Part shown: piece after piece, positions 33,566-43,758 of the stretch
How the letters are laid out: each line of letters starts with the position of its first letter
Position numbering within the stretch: position 1 is the first letter of the stretch
Assembly: GCA_028564925.1 (NCBI GenBank)
Contig: CM053033.1
Location: forward strand, 114,114,252 to 114,178,251
DNA: 64,000 nucleotides
From: Lithobates sylvaticus
Taxonomy: Eukaryota; Chordata; Amphibia; Anura; Ranidae
Reading direction: 5' to 3'
The notes under the pieces: generated by a model
Told to the model about the DNA's origin: nothing
Seen by the model: only the letters and a program-made list of their open reading frames with translations
The model's database searches: none
Position numbers and translations under genes: made by a program

Positions 33566-35089
33566 CAGATTGTAATGTCACCTGCCACCAGATCTGGATT
33601 GTCACATGCCACTGTCGCCTGGCACCAGATGTGGATGATCGCCTGCCACTATTTCTGGATTGCCACTTCATCTCTCTGCTCCCCGCCACGCCTCCGACAT
33701 TGAAGAGGCCCGTGCTGTGAGGGCGGAAGAGCAGTGATGCTGGGCAGGCGGAGAGAGATGATGTCATCTCTGCTTGCCCACCTGCTCGCTTCTGTCATCC
33801 ACCTGCCCGGCTGTCTCATACAGCCCTATTGAAGAAACGGATTCTGGACAGCCGCACTCCGATAAAAGCCTTTCTTGTAATGAATAGTCAACAATTATGT
33901 GACAACAGAAGCAGGACAAACAGCTGATGCGTTTCACAACATCATTGTTGCTTAGTCAGCGGCCCGGCTGCAGAGAGGCCACGGCCCGCTGATTAGGCAG
34001 GGACCCCTGCGGCAAGGACTCGGGGCTATAGCCTCAATAGCCACCCCCTAGCAACGCCACTCTCAAGAAGAATAAAAACAGACAGATAAGAATTTTTACT
34101 TTTACTGCAGGAAAAACATAGTATGTCTCTTCTGTGATTAAAGGCCTGCCTGTTCGCAACTTTTAAATATGGGTGACATTTGCGAGTTTGGAAGGAATGG
34201 TTCAAATTTCACCTTCAAAGTTAATAATGAGATCTGCCTAACAGAATTCCCGGGAATCGGGGGCTTCTGGGATGGAAGGACATTTTCAGAGAGACGTTTT
34301 TCCTTGCCTTTTTTTTTAGGTATTTCTGCCTGTTAAATAATATCTAGGTTAGTACAGGTTTAAAGTTGCACTCCAGTCCAACCTTAAAATGTAACCTTAA
34401 TTACACGCAGTCCCCGGCCATCACTAAGTCCTAATGCTGAGCAGTTCTGATTGTACAAAGCTCTGGCATTTCTTGGTAGTGTCAAAAATTGCCTGTCCTT
34501 CCCAGCCCTCATAAATCTATAATGAGCTGGTTTGCTACTCAATAGGAATAAAGAGCCAAGACTTTGTCCGATCAGGGTGTAGTGGGGTGCCTGCACATTA
34601 TACATTTTAGCTGTAAGATAAAATAAGATGAAAGCCACACTTGATTAATTAGCTCAACCGCATGAGACAACCGCATGTATAGCATCTCCACCCAAAAAAA
34701 CACACTTCACAAGGAACAAGCCCAGTAGTGGTGAAACGCGTTAAGGAAGTGTGGTTTGGAGATGCTATCAATGTGATTGTCTTGTTGAAAGCTGAATAAA
34801 TGCCATAGGGAGATAATTATTGGAGTGCAGTGTTCATCTTTCTTCTTTTTATATCCTCAAATAGTGAGCGGCGATGGGCCACAGAAGCCAGCACCCTGAT
34901 TGTCCTTGGACAGTAGGAGGTGCTTGTCTAGAGCTAGGTCTAGTACTTTGGATTTGGGTATGTCTCCAATGGATGGGGTGCAACGCTGGAGTTCTGGGCT
35001 CAGGTCTGTTAAGTAGGATTTTCCTTTAAAATCATTTTATTTATATGTGTAAAGATTGCCAAGTCAAACTTTGATTTCTAATATTTGAC
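33566..35089. other. No gene seen; repeat fragments
   Basis: Includes GATGCGTTTCACAACATCAT (about 33927). It also includes an inverted repeat at about 34677-34769 with arms ATAGCATCTCCAC and GTTTGGAGATGCTAT around GGTGAAACGCGTTAAGG. Both resemble ends of frog non-autonomous elements. No exon was supported. Confidence 0.45.
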
Positions 35090-35350
35090 ATAAATTAATA
35101 ATTTTATGCACAGTCAGAATGACAATGCATTCCAAATCGTCATTAACTATCTCCCCATACCAAGCACGCCGCCAATAATGTGTAATTTGCCCTAAAAGAG
35201 GTGTGAATAAAAATCACAGCTTTACTCATTTATTTCGGTCTAATAAAAACCACAACAAAGCAAACAATCTTGGAATTAATGCAAATGCAAATCAGTCTAA
35301 TTAAATTCTGGTACACTGCTAAAAATTCTCGATAAAGGATAAAGCTGTGA
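35090..35350. promoter_or_regulatory. Candidate conserved non-coding element with a double octamer
   Basis: A non-repetitive, AT-rich block with overlapping POU octamers, ATGCAAATGCAAAT, at 35279-35292 followed by a homeodomain-type CTAATTAAAT. It lacks the signatures of the surrounding transposons. Octamer/homeodomain clusters are typical of developmental enhancers, but nothing in this single sequence proves conservation, so this is a suggestion only. Confidence 0.25.
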
Positions 35351-36774
35351 GGAATTATGGCTCTACTTAGAATGCGCTAAGCAAATGGCTGTGAGCATTA
35401 AAGGGAATGTATTTTTTTTTATATATTTTATTTATGATCAATGCTGAAAAAAGTATTTAACAAATATTATTTTGATTTAATTGGAAAAACATTAAATATT
35501 ATTTAAAAATTGTATTTACCAATTGCAACCTGTAGATGATCAGCTCTTGTTAATGGAATTGAGAAAAAAAGCTGTCTTAAAGAGCAAGAGAGCACAAAAG
35601 AGCATCAAAGTGCACATGGTGATGAATGATTCAGAGGAGGGCTTATACATCCTCCTATTCTGCCCTAGCAGGCACAGACCACCTGGACAAGAGTCTGTAT
35701 CTCATGGCTGACTGGGTGCATCACCTTCACTGTGACTCTCATCATCTAAGTCCAAACAAGTGGCACTGGGCTCCATTCACAAAGTGGTATCTTACCGCAT
35801 CTGCAGTAAAATACTGCATAACGTTTTTCAAAAATATTTTTAGCATTCACTAATAACGCTCCTAAAATACCACAAGTTTGTTGAAGTCATGTGGTATGTT
35901 AGTAGTGAAAGCCTGCGGTAGCCAGCATCATTACCATAGTCTGCCACTAGCTGGTTGTTAAGGAGCAGGCGGCCCCTCTTTTTTTTTTAATCCCCCGGTG
36001 TAGATTATATTAAATCACGCCAACCCGCAGCCACCACCTACCTGAAAAAAAAAAAAAAGCTTCACTCGCGCTGAAGGCTCCTGCCGTTTGACAGCTCTTA
36101 AATAACTAAGGGGCGGGGCCACCCACTGATGTCACCGGGGGATCCCATCCCCTTGTGATGACGTTGACCCAGCATGCTCCTGGCCGATGACATCACAAGG
36201 GGGTGGGACCTAGTTATTTAAGAACTGTCAGACGGCGAAGCTGTCTTTTTTTAAGGTTGGCAGTGGCGTGGACGTCATAATTGACGATGGATCTACAGGG
36301 GGGGGGGGGGCTTTTTAAAAGTTTTTTTTAAATAAAGGACTTTCATTTTTGGTGAATGAGTATTCTTTCACATGGGGGAATGGATCTGGGCCCCACTCCC
36401 CCAGACCCCCACAACTACCAGCCAGGGTTGTGGGGGAGAGGCCCTTGTCCCCAGGAACATAGGGAGAAGTTTCTTTGGGGGGACACAGCCCCCCCTGCCC
36501 CAAAGCACCCCCCGATGAGGGCATGTGGCCTGGTATGGCTCAGGAGGGGAGCGCTCACATGTTCCCTCCCTTTCCTGACCTGCCAGGCTGCTCAGATAAG
36601 GGTGTGGTATAAATTTGGGGGGGTCCCCCACAATGTTTTTTTACCAATTATTGTTTATTGCCAGCAATTTTTTTATTTATTTTTTACTTTTAGCTGTCAG
36701 CTGATGACTCATCAGTTGTTAAGGACATGGTGGCAGCCCACTCCCTAACAACCAGGTTGTTTACTGTTTTTTAA

Positions 36775-37150
36775 AGAAGTTCAGCCAAAGCTCTTTTGGC
36801 TGTACTTCACCTGTGGATCACAGGAGTGCAATTAGTTTTGCACTCCTGTGAACCATTTTCAGCAGAGAGCAGGCTTAAGTCCACTCTTTCCTGACATCCC
36901 AGAAGTCAGTCCAGGCATCACGACAATAAACTCTGTATCCACCAGGTGCCTGGACTGACACCTGGCTCAGCCTCTCAGCGGGCCGCTGAGAGTCTGAGCC
37001 CATGGCTCGTGCCCCCTCCACAGCGATGAGGGAGCTTGGGAGCTCTAAAAACAGAGCGATGGGCAGTGTTCGATCGCTTGGTTCTCAGTGTAAGAGGTGA
37101 AGAGATGCATCATCCGAGGTAAGTATAAAAAAAAAAACTTTATTCCTCTC
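36775..37150. mobile_element. Probable TTAA-flanked element nested in the Harbinger-like element
   Basis: TTAA at 36771-36774 and 37151-37154. It starts AGAAGTTCAGCCAAAGCTC and contains a hairpin around CACAGGAGTGCAATTAGTTT then TGCACTCCTGTG. Related sequence occurs at about 45192-45380 (AGGAGAAGTACAGCCAAAG) and 49271-49440. The inverted terminal match is weak, so the boundaries rest mainly on TTAA and on the related copies. Confidence 0.45.
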
Positions 37151-37199
37151 TTAAAGATGCCGGGGACTGTCGGTTCCCTAAATATCGCATACTGGGACC

Positions 37200-38080
37200 C
37201 AGTGGCGACCAGTGCTTTTTTTGGGGGGCATCACCCCACCCCCCCTGCGTGGGAGATGGATGGTGGCCACTAACACCCCCAGCAGCCATCAACGAACCAA
37301 ACACCTGCGGGAGACGGGCGGCGGCGATCACCTGGCAACACCCAACCCCCCCTCCCTCCCCGCAGGAGATGGACTGCGGATGCCTTACATTTTGGGGCAG
37401 GGGGAAGCAAGAGCCGGGGTCGCTCTGACCAATTCTTTATGTATTTTATGGCAAGGAGTGCTGGCTGCTGGGAGTCTGTTGTTGCTGGGGTGATATTTTG
37501 TTGCAGGGGGTCCATTGTTACTGGGAAGATCTGTTGTTGTGCCGGGAATCTATTGTTGCTTGGGGGTCTATTGTTGCTGGGGTGGGGTCTATTGTTGCTG
37601 TGGTGGTTATATTCCATACAAATGACTTAGTAGCACAAAATGATACTTGGTTTTGTATTCTCTAAAAGGTGCAGTACAGGGAGGTGGGTAGGGGATGGAA
37701 CCAAAAGATAATGCTCAGAGGTGGGTAGGGGGCAGAGCAAGGGTCATTCAGAAGGGAGTTCCTGCACCTATTCTCTTGAGAAAAAAGTCCCTGGTCCTGA
37801 GACACAAGTCGTAAGACTCCCTGGCCAATAGGGGCTTTCTGATTGGCCGGGAGGAGAATGAGGGAGACAATAACGAATATTCATTCACTTTTGTCACACA
37901 AGTAGATGTGCTCGGGGCACAGTGCTCTGCACCTTAAGCCCACCCTTTTTTGAAGCCTATCACGTGCTTCTAAATAAAACAAAAAAAAACATTGGAATCC
38001 ATGCGTCTGGCGCCCCACAAGTAGATTAGGGGGCTGAATGCATGGATGGGACAGCGCCCCCAAAGGAGTGACCGCCGCTG
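37200..38080. mobile_element. hAT element, same family as 51422-51872
   Basis: The left end CAGTGGCGACCAGTGC and the right end, inverse CAGCGGCGGTCACTCC, are flanked by CTGGGACC (37192-37199) and CTATGACC (38081-38088), a six-of-eight match. The right half shares GCCCACCCTTTTTTGAAGCC, ATCCATGCGTCTGGCGCC and GTAGATTAGGGG with the element at 51422. The centre contains GGGGTCTATTGTTGCTGGG units (about 37470-37610) and a remnant of the CAGGGCTTTTTTT MITE family at 37755-37795. Confidence 0.72.
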
Positions 38081-38289
38081 CTATGACCACTACCTATTTA
38101 CCGCATGCAATTTATTTTTTTATTTTTTTAAATTGAATTTCACTTCTGTTTTATGCAGTATTTACCGAGCATTTTTGCTTTATGCGGTAAATACCATATA
38201 AAGCAGTAGTCAATTGACAGGATCGCATGCAGTATTTGGGAAAACCCATAAATACTGCATGCGATCTGGTTCTGTAAATGCAGCCCACT

Positions 38290-38986
38290 GTCATGGTTCC
38301 CTTCAGAGGCTGTGCCACAGGGTCATTGTGCTCTCTTGGCACCTAACACTATTCTGTGATTTACTAATGTATTCCATCAAACCTCAGTGGCATTAAAATC
38401 ATTTCCTGCCCACTACACAAGTGATTGCTAATGCCTGAAAGAGGCCCATAGTCCACACTACTCAAAGAACATATGAACTTGATTCTGCTTTTTGAGAAAT
38501 TATCCAGAATCCAGAATGATTCCTCAAAATATGGGAACCATGGCTTACTTACACCTTTCCATCTTTGAACTCATTCTGAACTATATGTAGCCTACTCATT
38601 TGGTTCTTGGTTTTGAGTCCGAGGAGGGATCTACTCCCTAACTCCCAACTTTGACACCTGATCTCCCCCTAAATCTTTCTCATCCCTAAAGGGGCGTTCT
38701 CCAAACTCCCCTTTCTCAAAAGCTTTCAGCATTTCCTACTCTCCATCCCCTCCCATTCTCCCTTTCTTATTTGGACCTACGGGTCCTTTATAATAGTTTG
38801 TACTGCTAACCAATGCTTTTTGGCCCTTAAAAGACCCCCAGATAAGGTAGTGCTGTAGGCCCTGTAAGTTTGCTACCATCTAAACCTAATTTTGTATTCC
38901 TATTATCCATTATTCTTATTAGATGTTTAGCTCCCTGTGTGGTCATATTTGGTATTTTCACCTAAAACCGACTGAAAAAGTTCACC
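38290..38986. other. No gene seen
   Basis: CT-rich in part (38630-38770). No exon or element boundaries were recognised. Confidence 0.5.
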
Positions 38987-38990
38987 TTAA

Positions 38991-39500
38991 AGCGGTTCTG
39001 CACCCATTTCATTTAGTAAATCTCTTTGCCTTCCAAATCAGGCAAAGAGTACTAAATGAAATGTTTCTTTTTTTTTTTTTTTTTACTTACCTTGTAATTG
39101 AAGACTTCCGGTCTTCTCTCTCTGCGGCGGCGGGCGGGGTCTCTGCGTCGATCGTCGTCACGCCGCACTGTCTGCTGGGATCTGGTGTCATTGATCCCAG
39201 GAGTCAGTGCGGGCATCTTCCGAAATCTCGCGAGATTTCGGCCACATCTTCCGAAATCTCGTGAGATGTCGGCAGATGTGCCGTTACTGTGCACGCGCGA
39301 GTAACGGCGGTGCATGCTGGGCCATCTAAAGTTCCTGTGGGTGTTTCACATGCCCACAGGCAAGATGGCCCCCAGCACAAAAGAAGAAGACGAGGATCTT
39401 CATCGGACGAAAACCGGCGGCGATCGAGATGGAAGATGGAACAGGTGAGTCCCCCAATAAAGGTAAGCATCCTTTATATCCCGTATCAAAAAAAAGCGGT
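38991..39500 (+). mobile_element. TTAA-flanked element, left arm of a palindrome
   Basis: Follows TTAA (38987-38990) and starts AGCGGTTCTGCACCCATTTC. It matches the reverse complement of 39542-40066 almost base for base, including TTGCCTTCCAAATCAGGCAA, GACTTCCGGTCTTCTCTCTC and the AAATCTCGCGAGATTTCGG motif. Its right end stops at GATACGGG-type sequence plus an A-run and then GCGGT, so the right terminal repeat is incomplete. Confidence 0.88.
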
Positions 39501-39504
39501 TTAA

Positions 39505-40066
39505 AGCGGTTATGCACTCTGTAAAAAATTTTTTTTTTTTTGATACGGGATATAAAGGATGCTTACCTTTATTGGGGGACTCACCTGTTCCATCTTCCAT
39601 CTCGATCGCCGCCGGTTTTCGTCCGATGAAGATCCTCGTCTTCTTCTTTTGTGCTGGGGGCCATCTTGCCTGTGGGCATGTGAAACACCCACAGGAACTT
39701 TAGATGGCCCAGCATGCACCGCCGTTACTCGCGCGTGCGCAGTAACGGCACATCTGTCGACATCTCACGAGATTTCGGCAGATGTGGCCGAAATCTCGCG
39801 AGATTTCGGAAGATGTGGGCGAAATCTCGCGAGATTTCGGAAGATGCCCGCACTGACTCCTGGGATCAATGACACCAGATCCCAGGAGACAGTGCGGCGT
39901 GACGACGATCGACGCAGAGACCCTGCCCGCCGCCGCAGAGAGAGAAGACCGGAAGTCTTCAATTACAAGGTAAGTAAAAAAAAAAAAAAAAAAAATTTCA
40001 TTTAGTACTCTTTGCCTGATTTGGAAGGCAAAGAGATTTACTAAATGAAATGGGTGCAGAACCGCT
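39505..40066 (-). mobile_element. TTAA-flanked element, complete, right arm of the palindrome
   Basis: Bounded by TTAA at 39501-39504 and 40067-40070, with inverted ends AGCGGTTATGCACTC and (other strand) AGCGGTTCTGCACCC. It is 562 bp long and non-coding. It carries one extra unit of about 30 bp (AAATCTCGCGAGATTTCGGA then AGATGTGGGCG) compared with the left arm. It is probably a piggyBac- or Kolobok-type MITE; the TTAA target fits both. Confidence 0.88.
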
Positions 40067-40070
40067 TTAA

Positions 40071-40518
40071 CTTCAGTTATTGTAATCCACAACACACCGA
40101 CCTCCTTACTGGGTCTCTCTTTCCACTTCATACATCACCACCAATCACATTCAAACTTCTGAAGTTGGTCTGAATCTGATTGGTAGCTGTAAGATACGCT
40201 GACAAATTATCACAGTGCAATGAAAAAGACTTAATGCAAACATGGAAAGTATATATGAACATAAACTTAAAAAAATAAAAAATAAAGAATTAGTATACTC
40301 AATACTGTGATTACATGTATTATACATAGGCAATTATTAGAATGCAACATTTTTCACAATAGTGGTCCTTTGAAGCTGAACTTTATGCAAATGACTAAAT
40401 GACAAAATGACATTTGAAATACACCAATGGGTGCTGTTTTATCTACCAAATGATTTGTGAGATACAGGCCTTTCAGAGAATACATCCAGTTAGGTGAAAT
40501 TAATTTTCTCTATTACTG
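40071..40518. other. No gene seen
   Basis: AT-rich sequence between two TTAA-flanked elements, without a recognised exon. Confidence 0.5.
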
Positions 40519-40522
40519 TTAA

Positions 40523-41488
40523 AGACCGGACCATTTTGCTGGCTTAAGACCAGATCACTTTTTGCGTTTCGGCACAGCGTCGCTTTAACTGACAATTGCA
40601 CAGTTGTGCGACGTGGCTCCCAAACAAAATTGATGTCCTTTTTCTTTTCCACAAATAGAGCTTTCTTTTGGTGGTATTTGATCACCCCTGCGGTTTTTAT
40701 TTTTTTGCACTATAAACAAAAAAAGAGCGACAATTTTGAAAAAAACACATTATTTTTAACTTTTTGCTATAATAAATATCCCCCAAAAATATATAAAACA
40801 TTTTTTTTTTCCTCAGTTTAGGCCGATACATATTCTTTTACATATTTTTGGTAAAAAAAATCGCAATAAGCGAATGGTTTGCGCAAAAGTTATAGCGTTT
40901 ACAAGATAAGGGATAGTTTTATGGCATTTTTATTAATAATTATTTTTTTACTAGTAATGGCGGCGATCAGTGCTTTTTATTGTGACTGCGACATTATGGC
41001 GGACGCATCAGACATTTTTGACGCATTTTTGGGACCATTGTCATTTATACAGCAATCAGTGCTATACAAATGCACTGATTCCTGTGTAAATGACACTGGC
41101 AGTGAAGGGGTTAACCAGGAGGTGGCAGTGTAGGGGTTAACCGTGTCCTAGGGGCGTGTTGCTAACTCTGGGGGGCGTGGCTGTGTTGTGCACATCACTG
41201 ATCTCTGCTCCTATCACAGGGAGCAGAGATCAGTGTCACTTGTTGCTAGGCAGAACGGGGAGATACTGTTTACATCTACATCTCCCCGTTCTTCCTCCCC
41301 GTGAGACGATTGCGGGTATCTCTGTGGCGATCGAGTCCGCGGAACCCGCGATCGGACTCACGTTGGTCCTAGCCGGCGGCGCGCACGTGATGGCATGGCG
41401 GCAATTTCAAAGGGACGTACCTGTACGCCCTTATACCTGTCCGTGCCATTCTGCCGACGTACATCGTCGTGTGCCGGTCAGGAAGTAG
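40523..41488. mobile_element. Repeat family A, copy 4, apparently full length
   Basis: TTAA at 40519-40522 and 41489-41492. The sequence has all family blocks in order: GACCAGATCACTTTTTGCG, CGCTTTAACTGACAATTGCA, ACAAATAGAGCTTTCTTTTG, TTATAGCGTTTACAAGATAA, GTAATGGCGGCGATCAGTGC, GACATTATGGCGGACGCATC, CACTGGCAGTGAAGGGGTTA, and a GC-rich 3' part ending GCCGGTCAGGAAGTAG. The ends and TTAA flanks suggest a non-autonomous DNA transposon, though the terminal inverted match is short. Confidence 0.65.
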
Positions 41489-41492
41489 TTAA

Positions 41493-41800
41493 AGTGGATG
41501 TAAACCTCCCATTTTCCCAGTGAAGTGAACAGCCTCATATGATGCACAGAGATTAAACAAATACTCCTACATACGTTTTAATTGTTTATCTGAAGTCTTC
41601 TCTTCTCTACACCCCTTCAAAAGGGCAGAAACGTGTTAAAAAAAACTTTCTACATCTGTCAGCAGCACAGAGGAGGGGGCAGAGAAGATGCAGTTACAGT
41701 GTGTGAGAGCTGATTGGAGGAAAGGAACACACCACCCCTCCACACAGCAGTCCCTCTGTCAGAAAACAGTAGCTCTGCGGGGGAGATTCAAGATTGCTAC
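41493..41800. mobile_element. Left part of another TTAA-type element
   Basis: Shares the TTAA at 41489-41492 and starts AGTGGATGTAAACCTCCC, resembling the inverted end at 10902-10919. It is interrupted at 41803 by the TAAAGCCCC element. Confidence 0.4.
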
Positions 41801-41802
41801 AC

Positions 41803-42398
41803 TAAAGCCCCATACACACGCTCGGATTATCCGAGGACCAGGTCCGTCGGATCATGTCCGTCGTACTTTGTCCGATGTTGGTTTTGCGTACACACGGTCG
41901 GACAAAGTTGTCGGAAAATCCGATCATTCTGAACGTGGTGACGTTTGTTGCCTACGACGGGACTACGTAGAGCAGGGGTCTCAAACTGGTGGCCCTCCAG
42001 CTGTTGTGAAACTACAAGTCCCATGAGGCTTTGCAAGACTGGCAGTTATAAGCATGACTCCCACAGGCAGAGGCATGATGGGACTTGTAGTTTCGCAACA
42101 GCTGGGGGGTCACCAGTTTGAGACCCCTGACGTAGAGGCTAGTAGCCAATAGCTTTGGTCTTGTAATGTGATCTGAGCATGTGTAGCACTTTGTCCGTCG
42201 GTCAACGCTACACACGATCGGATTTGGTGTGATCGGACCGTGTTGTCAAAAAATCTATCCAGCAGGAGATAGGACTTTGTCTGTCGCACAATCCGACGTA
42301 CACTGTCCGATGGTGCATACACACGGTCGGATTTTTCAACAACATTGTCCGATCGGACAGAATCCATGCGAAAATCCTACCGTGTGTATGGGGCTTTA
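41803..42398. mobile_element. MITE with TAAAGCCCCATACACACG ends and a nested hAT MITE
   Basis: The left end TAAAGCCCCATACACACG and the right end CGTGTGTATGGGGCTTTA are a perfect 18-bp inverted pair, with CAC on both outer sides. The interior has repeated GTCCGATCGGA/GTCCGTCGGA-like motifs and TACACACGGTCGGA. Fragments of this family occur at 48397-48770, 57570-57690 and 60110-60415. A hAT MITE is inserted at 41973-42129. Confidence 0.85.
41973..42129. mobile_element. hAT MITE (CAGGGGTCTCAAACTGG type)
   Basis: Ends CAGGGGTCTCAAACTGGTGG and the inverse CCAGTTTGAGACCCCTG, with an exact 8-bp duplication ACGTAGAG at 41965-41972 and 42130-42137. The two halves pair for most of their length (CCAGCTGTTG... 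and ...CAACAGCTGG), so the element is nearly a hairpin. Confidence 0.95.
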
Positions 42399-43100
42399 CA
42401 CGCTTGTGTTACTAGTACTGCTATTTGTAAGGTTTTTTTTGTTCAGCCTGCTGGGTCGAATGAATACAAACTTATAGTGTGTAACTTGCATAAGTCTGGC
42501 CACACACTCGACCTGTAAGCTAAATGAAAAACGTCTGAGCGAAATAAAAAGACTACCAAAACAGAGGCTGCATCTGATTGAATGCAGCTACTGTTGGGCT
42601 GACAATTTTCCACCTGTCTCCTTCACATTTTTAAATCATAGCATGGGGCAAGAGGGTGCTGACAGGGCTACCCACAATGCACATTTTGTCTGGTTCATCA
42701 GGAACAGGTCTAGATTTGATCACTTTATGGCCGGCTTAAAGGGACACTAATCTCTGGTAGATATAATCCAAAATTTTATACAGGTATGAATTTTTAACTC
42801 AAAAGAGTACCTTCCATTACTCTCCACCTCTTCCTAATCTCCATATTCCTTTTCCTTTTTTTGTGTCTGTGATCTGACTTCTTGTTAGAAGGGGACTACG
42901 TTCCTTCGCCATGGTCCCACAGTAACGTCTGTTACTCACCCCAGAAATGGATTAGGGACTATATGATTTGTAGTGTGTATAGAGCAGTGCGTATGATGGC
43001 CGCTAATGTGCACTGCTCATCCCAAACAAAGGGAAGTAAGGGAGGAAATTAGAGGTTCGGGAGCTCACAATGTTACAGCTATTTCATGAAAAATTGATTT
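42399..43100. other. No gene seen
   Basis: Contains GTTCAGCCTGCTGGGTCGAA (about 42441), also found at 48726-48739, so part is repeat-derived. No exon was recognised. Confidence 0.45.
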
Positions 43101-43758
43101 GTTGTTGTTCAGTCGTTTAGTCATGTCCAACTCTTCCTGACCTCATGGACCATAGTGCACCAGGCTTTTCTGTCCTCCACTGCCTCCCGAAGCTTGCTTA
43201 ACTTCATGTTTGTTTCGTTGCTATCTATCCATCTTGTTTTCGGTTGTCCTCTTCTCCTTTTTCATTCTATGTTTCCCAGTATCAGGGTCTTTTCCAATAA
43301 ATCCTCTCTTTGCATTAGGTGGCCAAAGTATTCAAGTTTCAGCTTCAGGGTTTATTTCCTTCAGGATTGACTGGTTTGTTGTTCTTGCCATCCAAGGGAC
43401 TTTCAAGTGTCTTCTCCAACACCATAGTTCAAAGGCATCAATTCTTCTGCCTTCAGTCTACCTTTATGGTCCATTTTTCACAGCCATAGGTTACTACTGG
43501 GAATAAAAACAACAGAATTGGGAAGCGCAGATCCACTAGGTGGCAAATAATCAATTGGAGATGGAATCTATGTGAAATTTAAAACTGTTTATTGCTGATA
43601 AAACATGTAACCAATACACAGTACAAATGGGAAAAAATCATCAGAATGGCCATATCTTTGACTATACGGCCTTTTGTCTGTAGGGTGATGTCTCTACTTT
43701 TTATAATGTTGTCTAGGTTTGCCACTGCTTTCCTCCCAAGAAGCAAGCGTCTCAGCCA
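43101..43758 (-). mobile_element. RTE/BovB-like LINE, 3' end, interrupted
   Basis: Reading the plus strand gives GTTGTTGTTCAGTCGTTTAG then TCATGTCCAACTCTTCCTGA, AGTATCAGGGTCTTTTCCAA, AGGTGGCCAAAGTATTCAAG then TTTCAGCTTCAGG, GTCTTCTCCAACACCATAGT and TCTAGGTTTGCCACTGC. These are the antisense of the reverse-transcriptase C-terminus and 3' end of BovB-type RTE elements, in the expected order and in close agreement with the bovine family as recalled. The 3' end with its CAACAA-type tail lies at 43101. The copy is 5'-truncated and carries an unrelated insertion at about 43505-43645; no long frame remains. Confidence 0.88.
43505..43645. mobile_element. Short insertion in the BovB-like LINE
   Basis: About 140 bp between TACTACTGGGAAT and TGGCCATATCTTTGACTA, which are adjacent in BovB-type sequence. 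It contains GATCCACTAGGTGGC and a T-rich AAACTGTTTATTGCTGATAA stretch. Its family is not recognised. Confidence 0.55.

Larger units (their letters stand above)
35768..38286. mobile_element. Harbinger-like element hosting two nested elements
   Basis: The left end GGGCTCCATTCACAAAGTGG and the right end (reverse complement) GGGCTGCATTTACAGAACCA share a terminal repeat. Both are followed by TACCGCAT/GCATGC-type sequence and flanked by ACT at 35765-35767 and 38287-38289, a 3-bp duplication. The interior includes an inverted repeat (about 36085-36230) with CCCCTTGTGATGAC and GTCATCACAAGGGG arms. Insertions at about 36775-37150 and 37200-38080 account for much of the length. Confidence 0.6.

Noticed and set aside
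33162-33767. A 201-codon lysine/glycine/glutamate-rich minus-strand frame
   Set aside because: Its core is the translated polypyrimidine tract; the flanks have no recognisable domain.
39559-40005. A 148-codon arginine-rich frame in the right palindrome arm, with counterparts in the left arm
   Set aside because: It lies inside a short TTAA-flanked non-autonomous element. GC-rich composition explains the openness, and frames on both strands are open.
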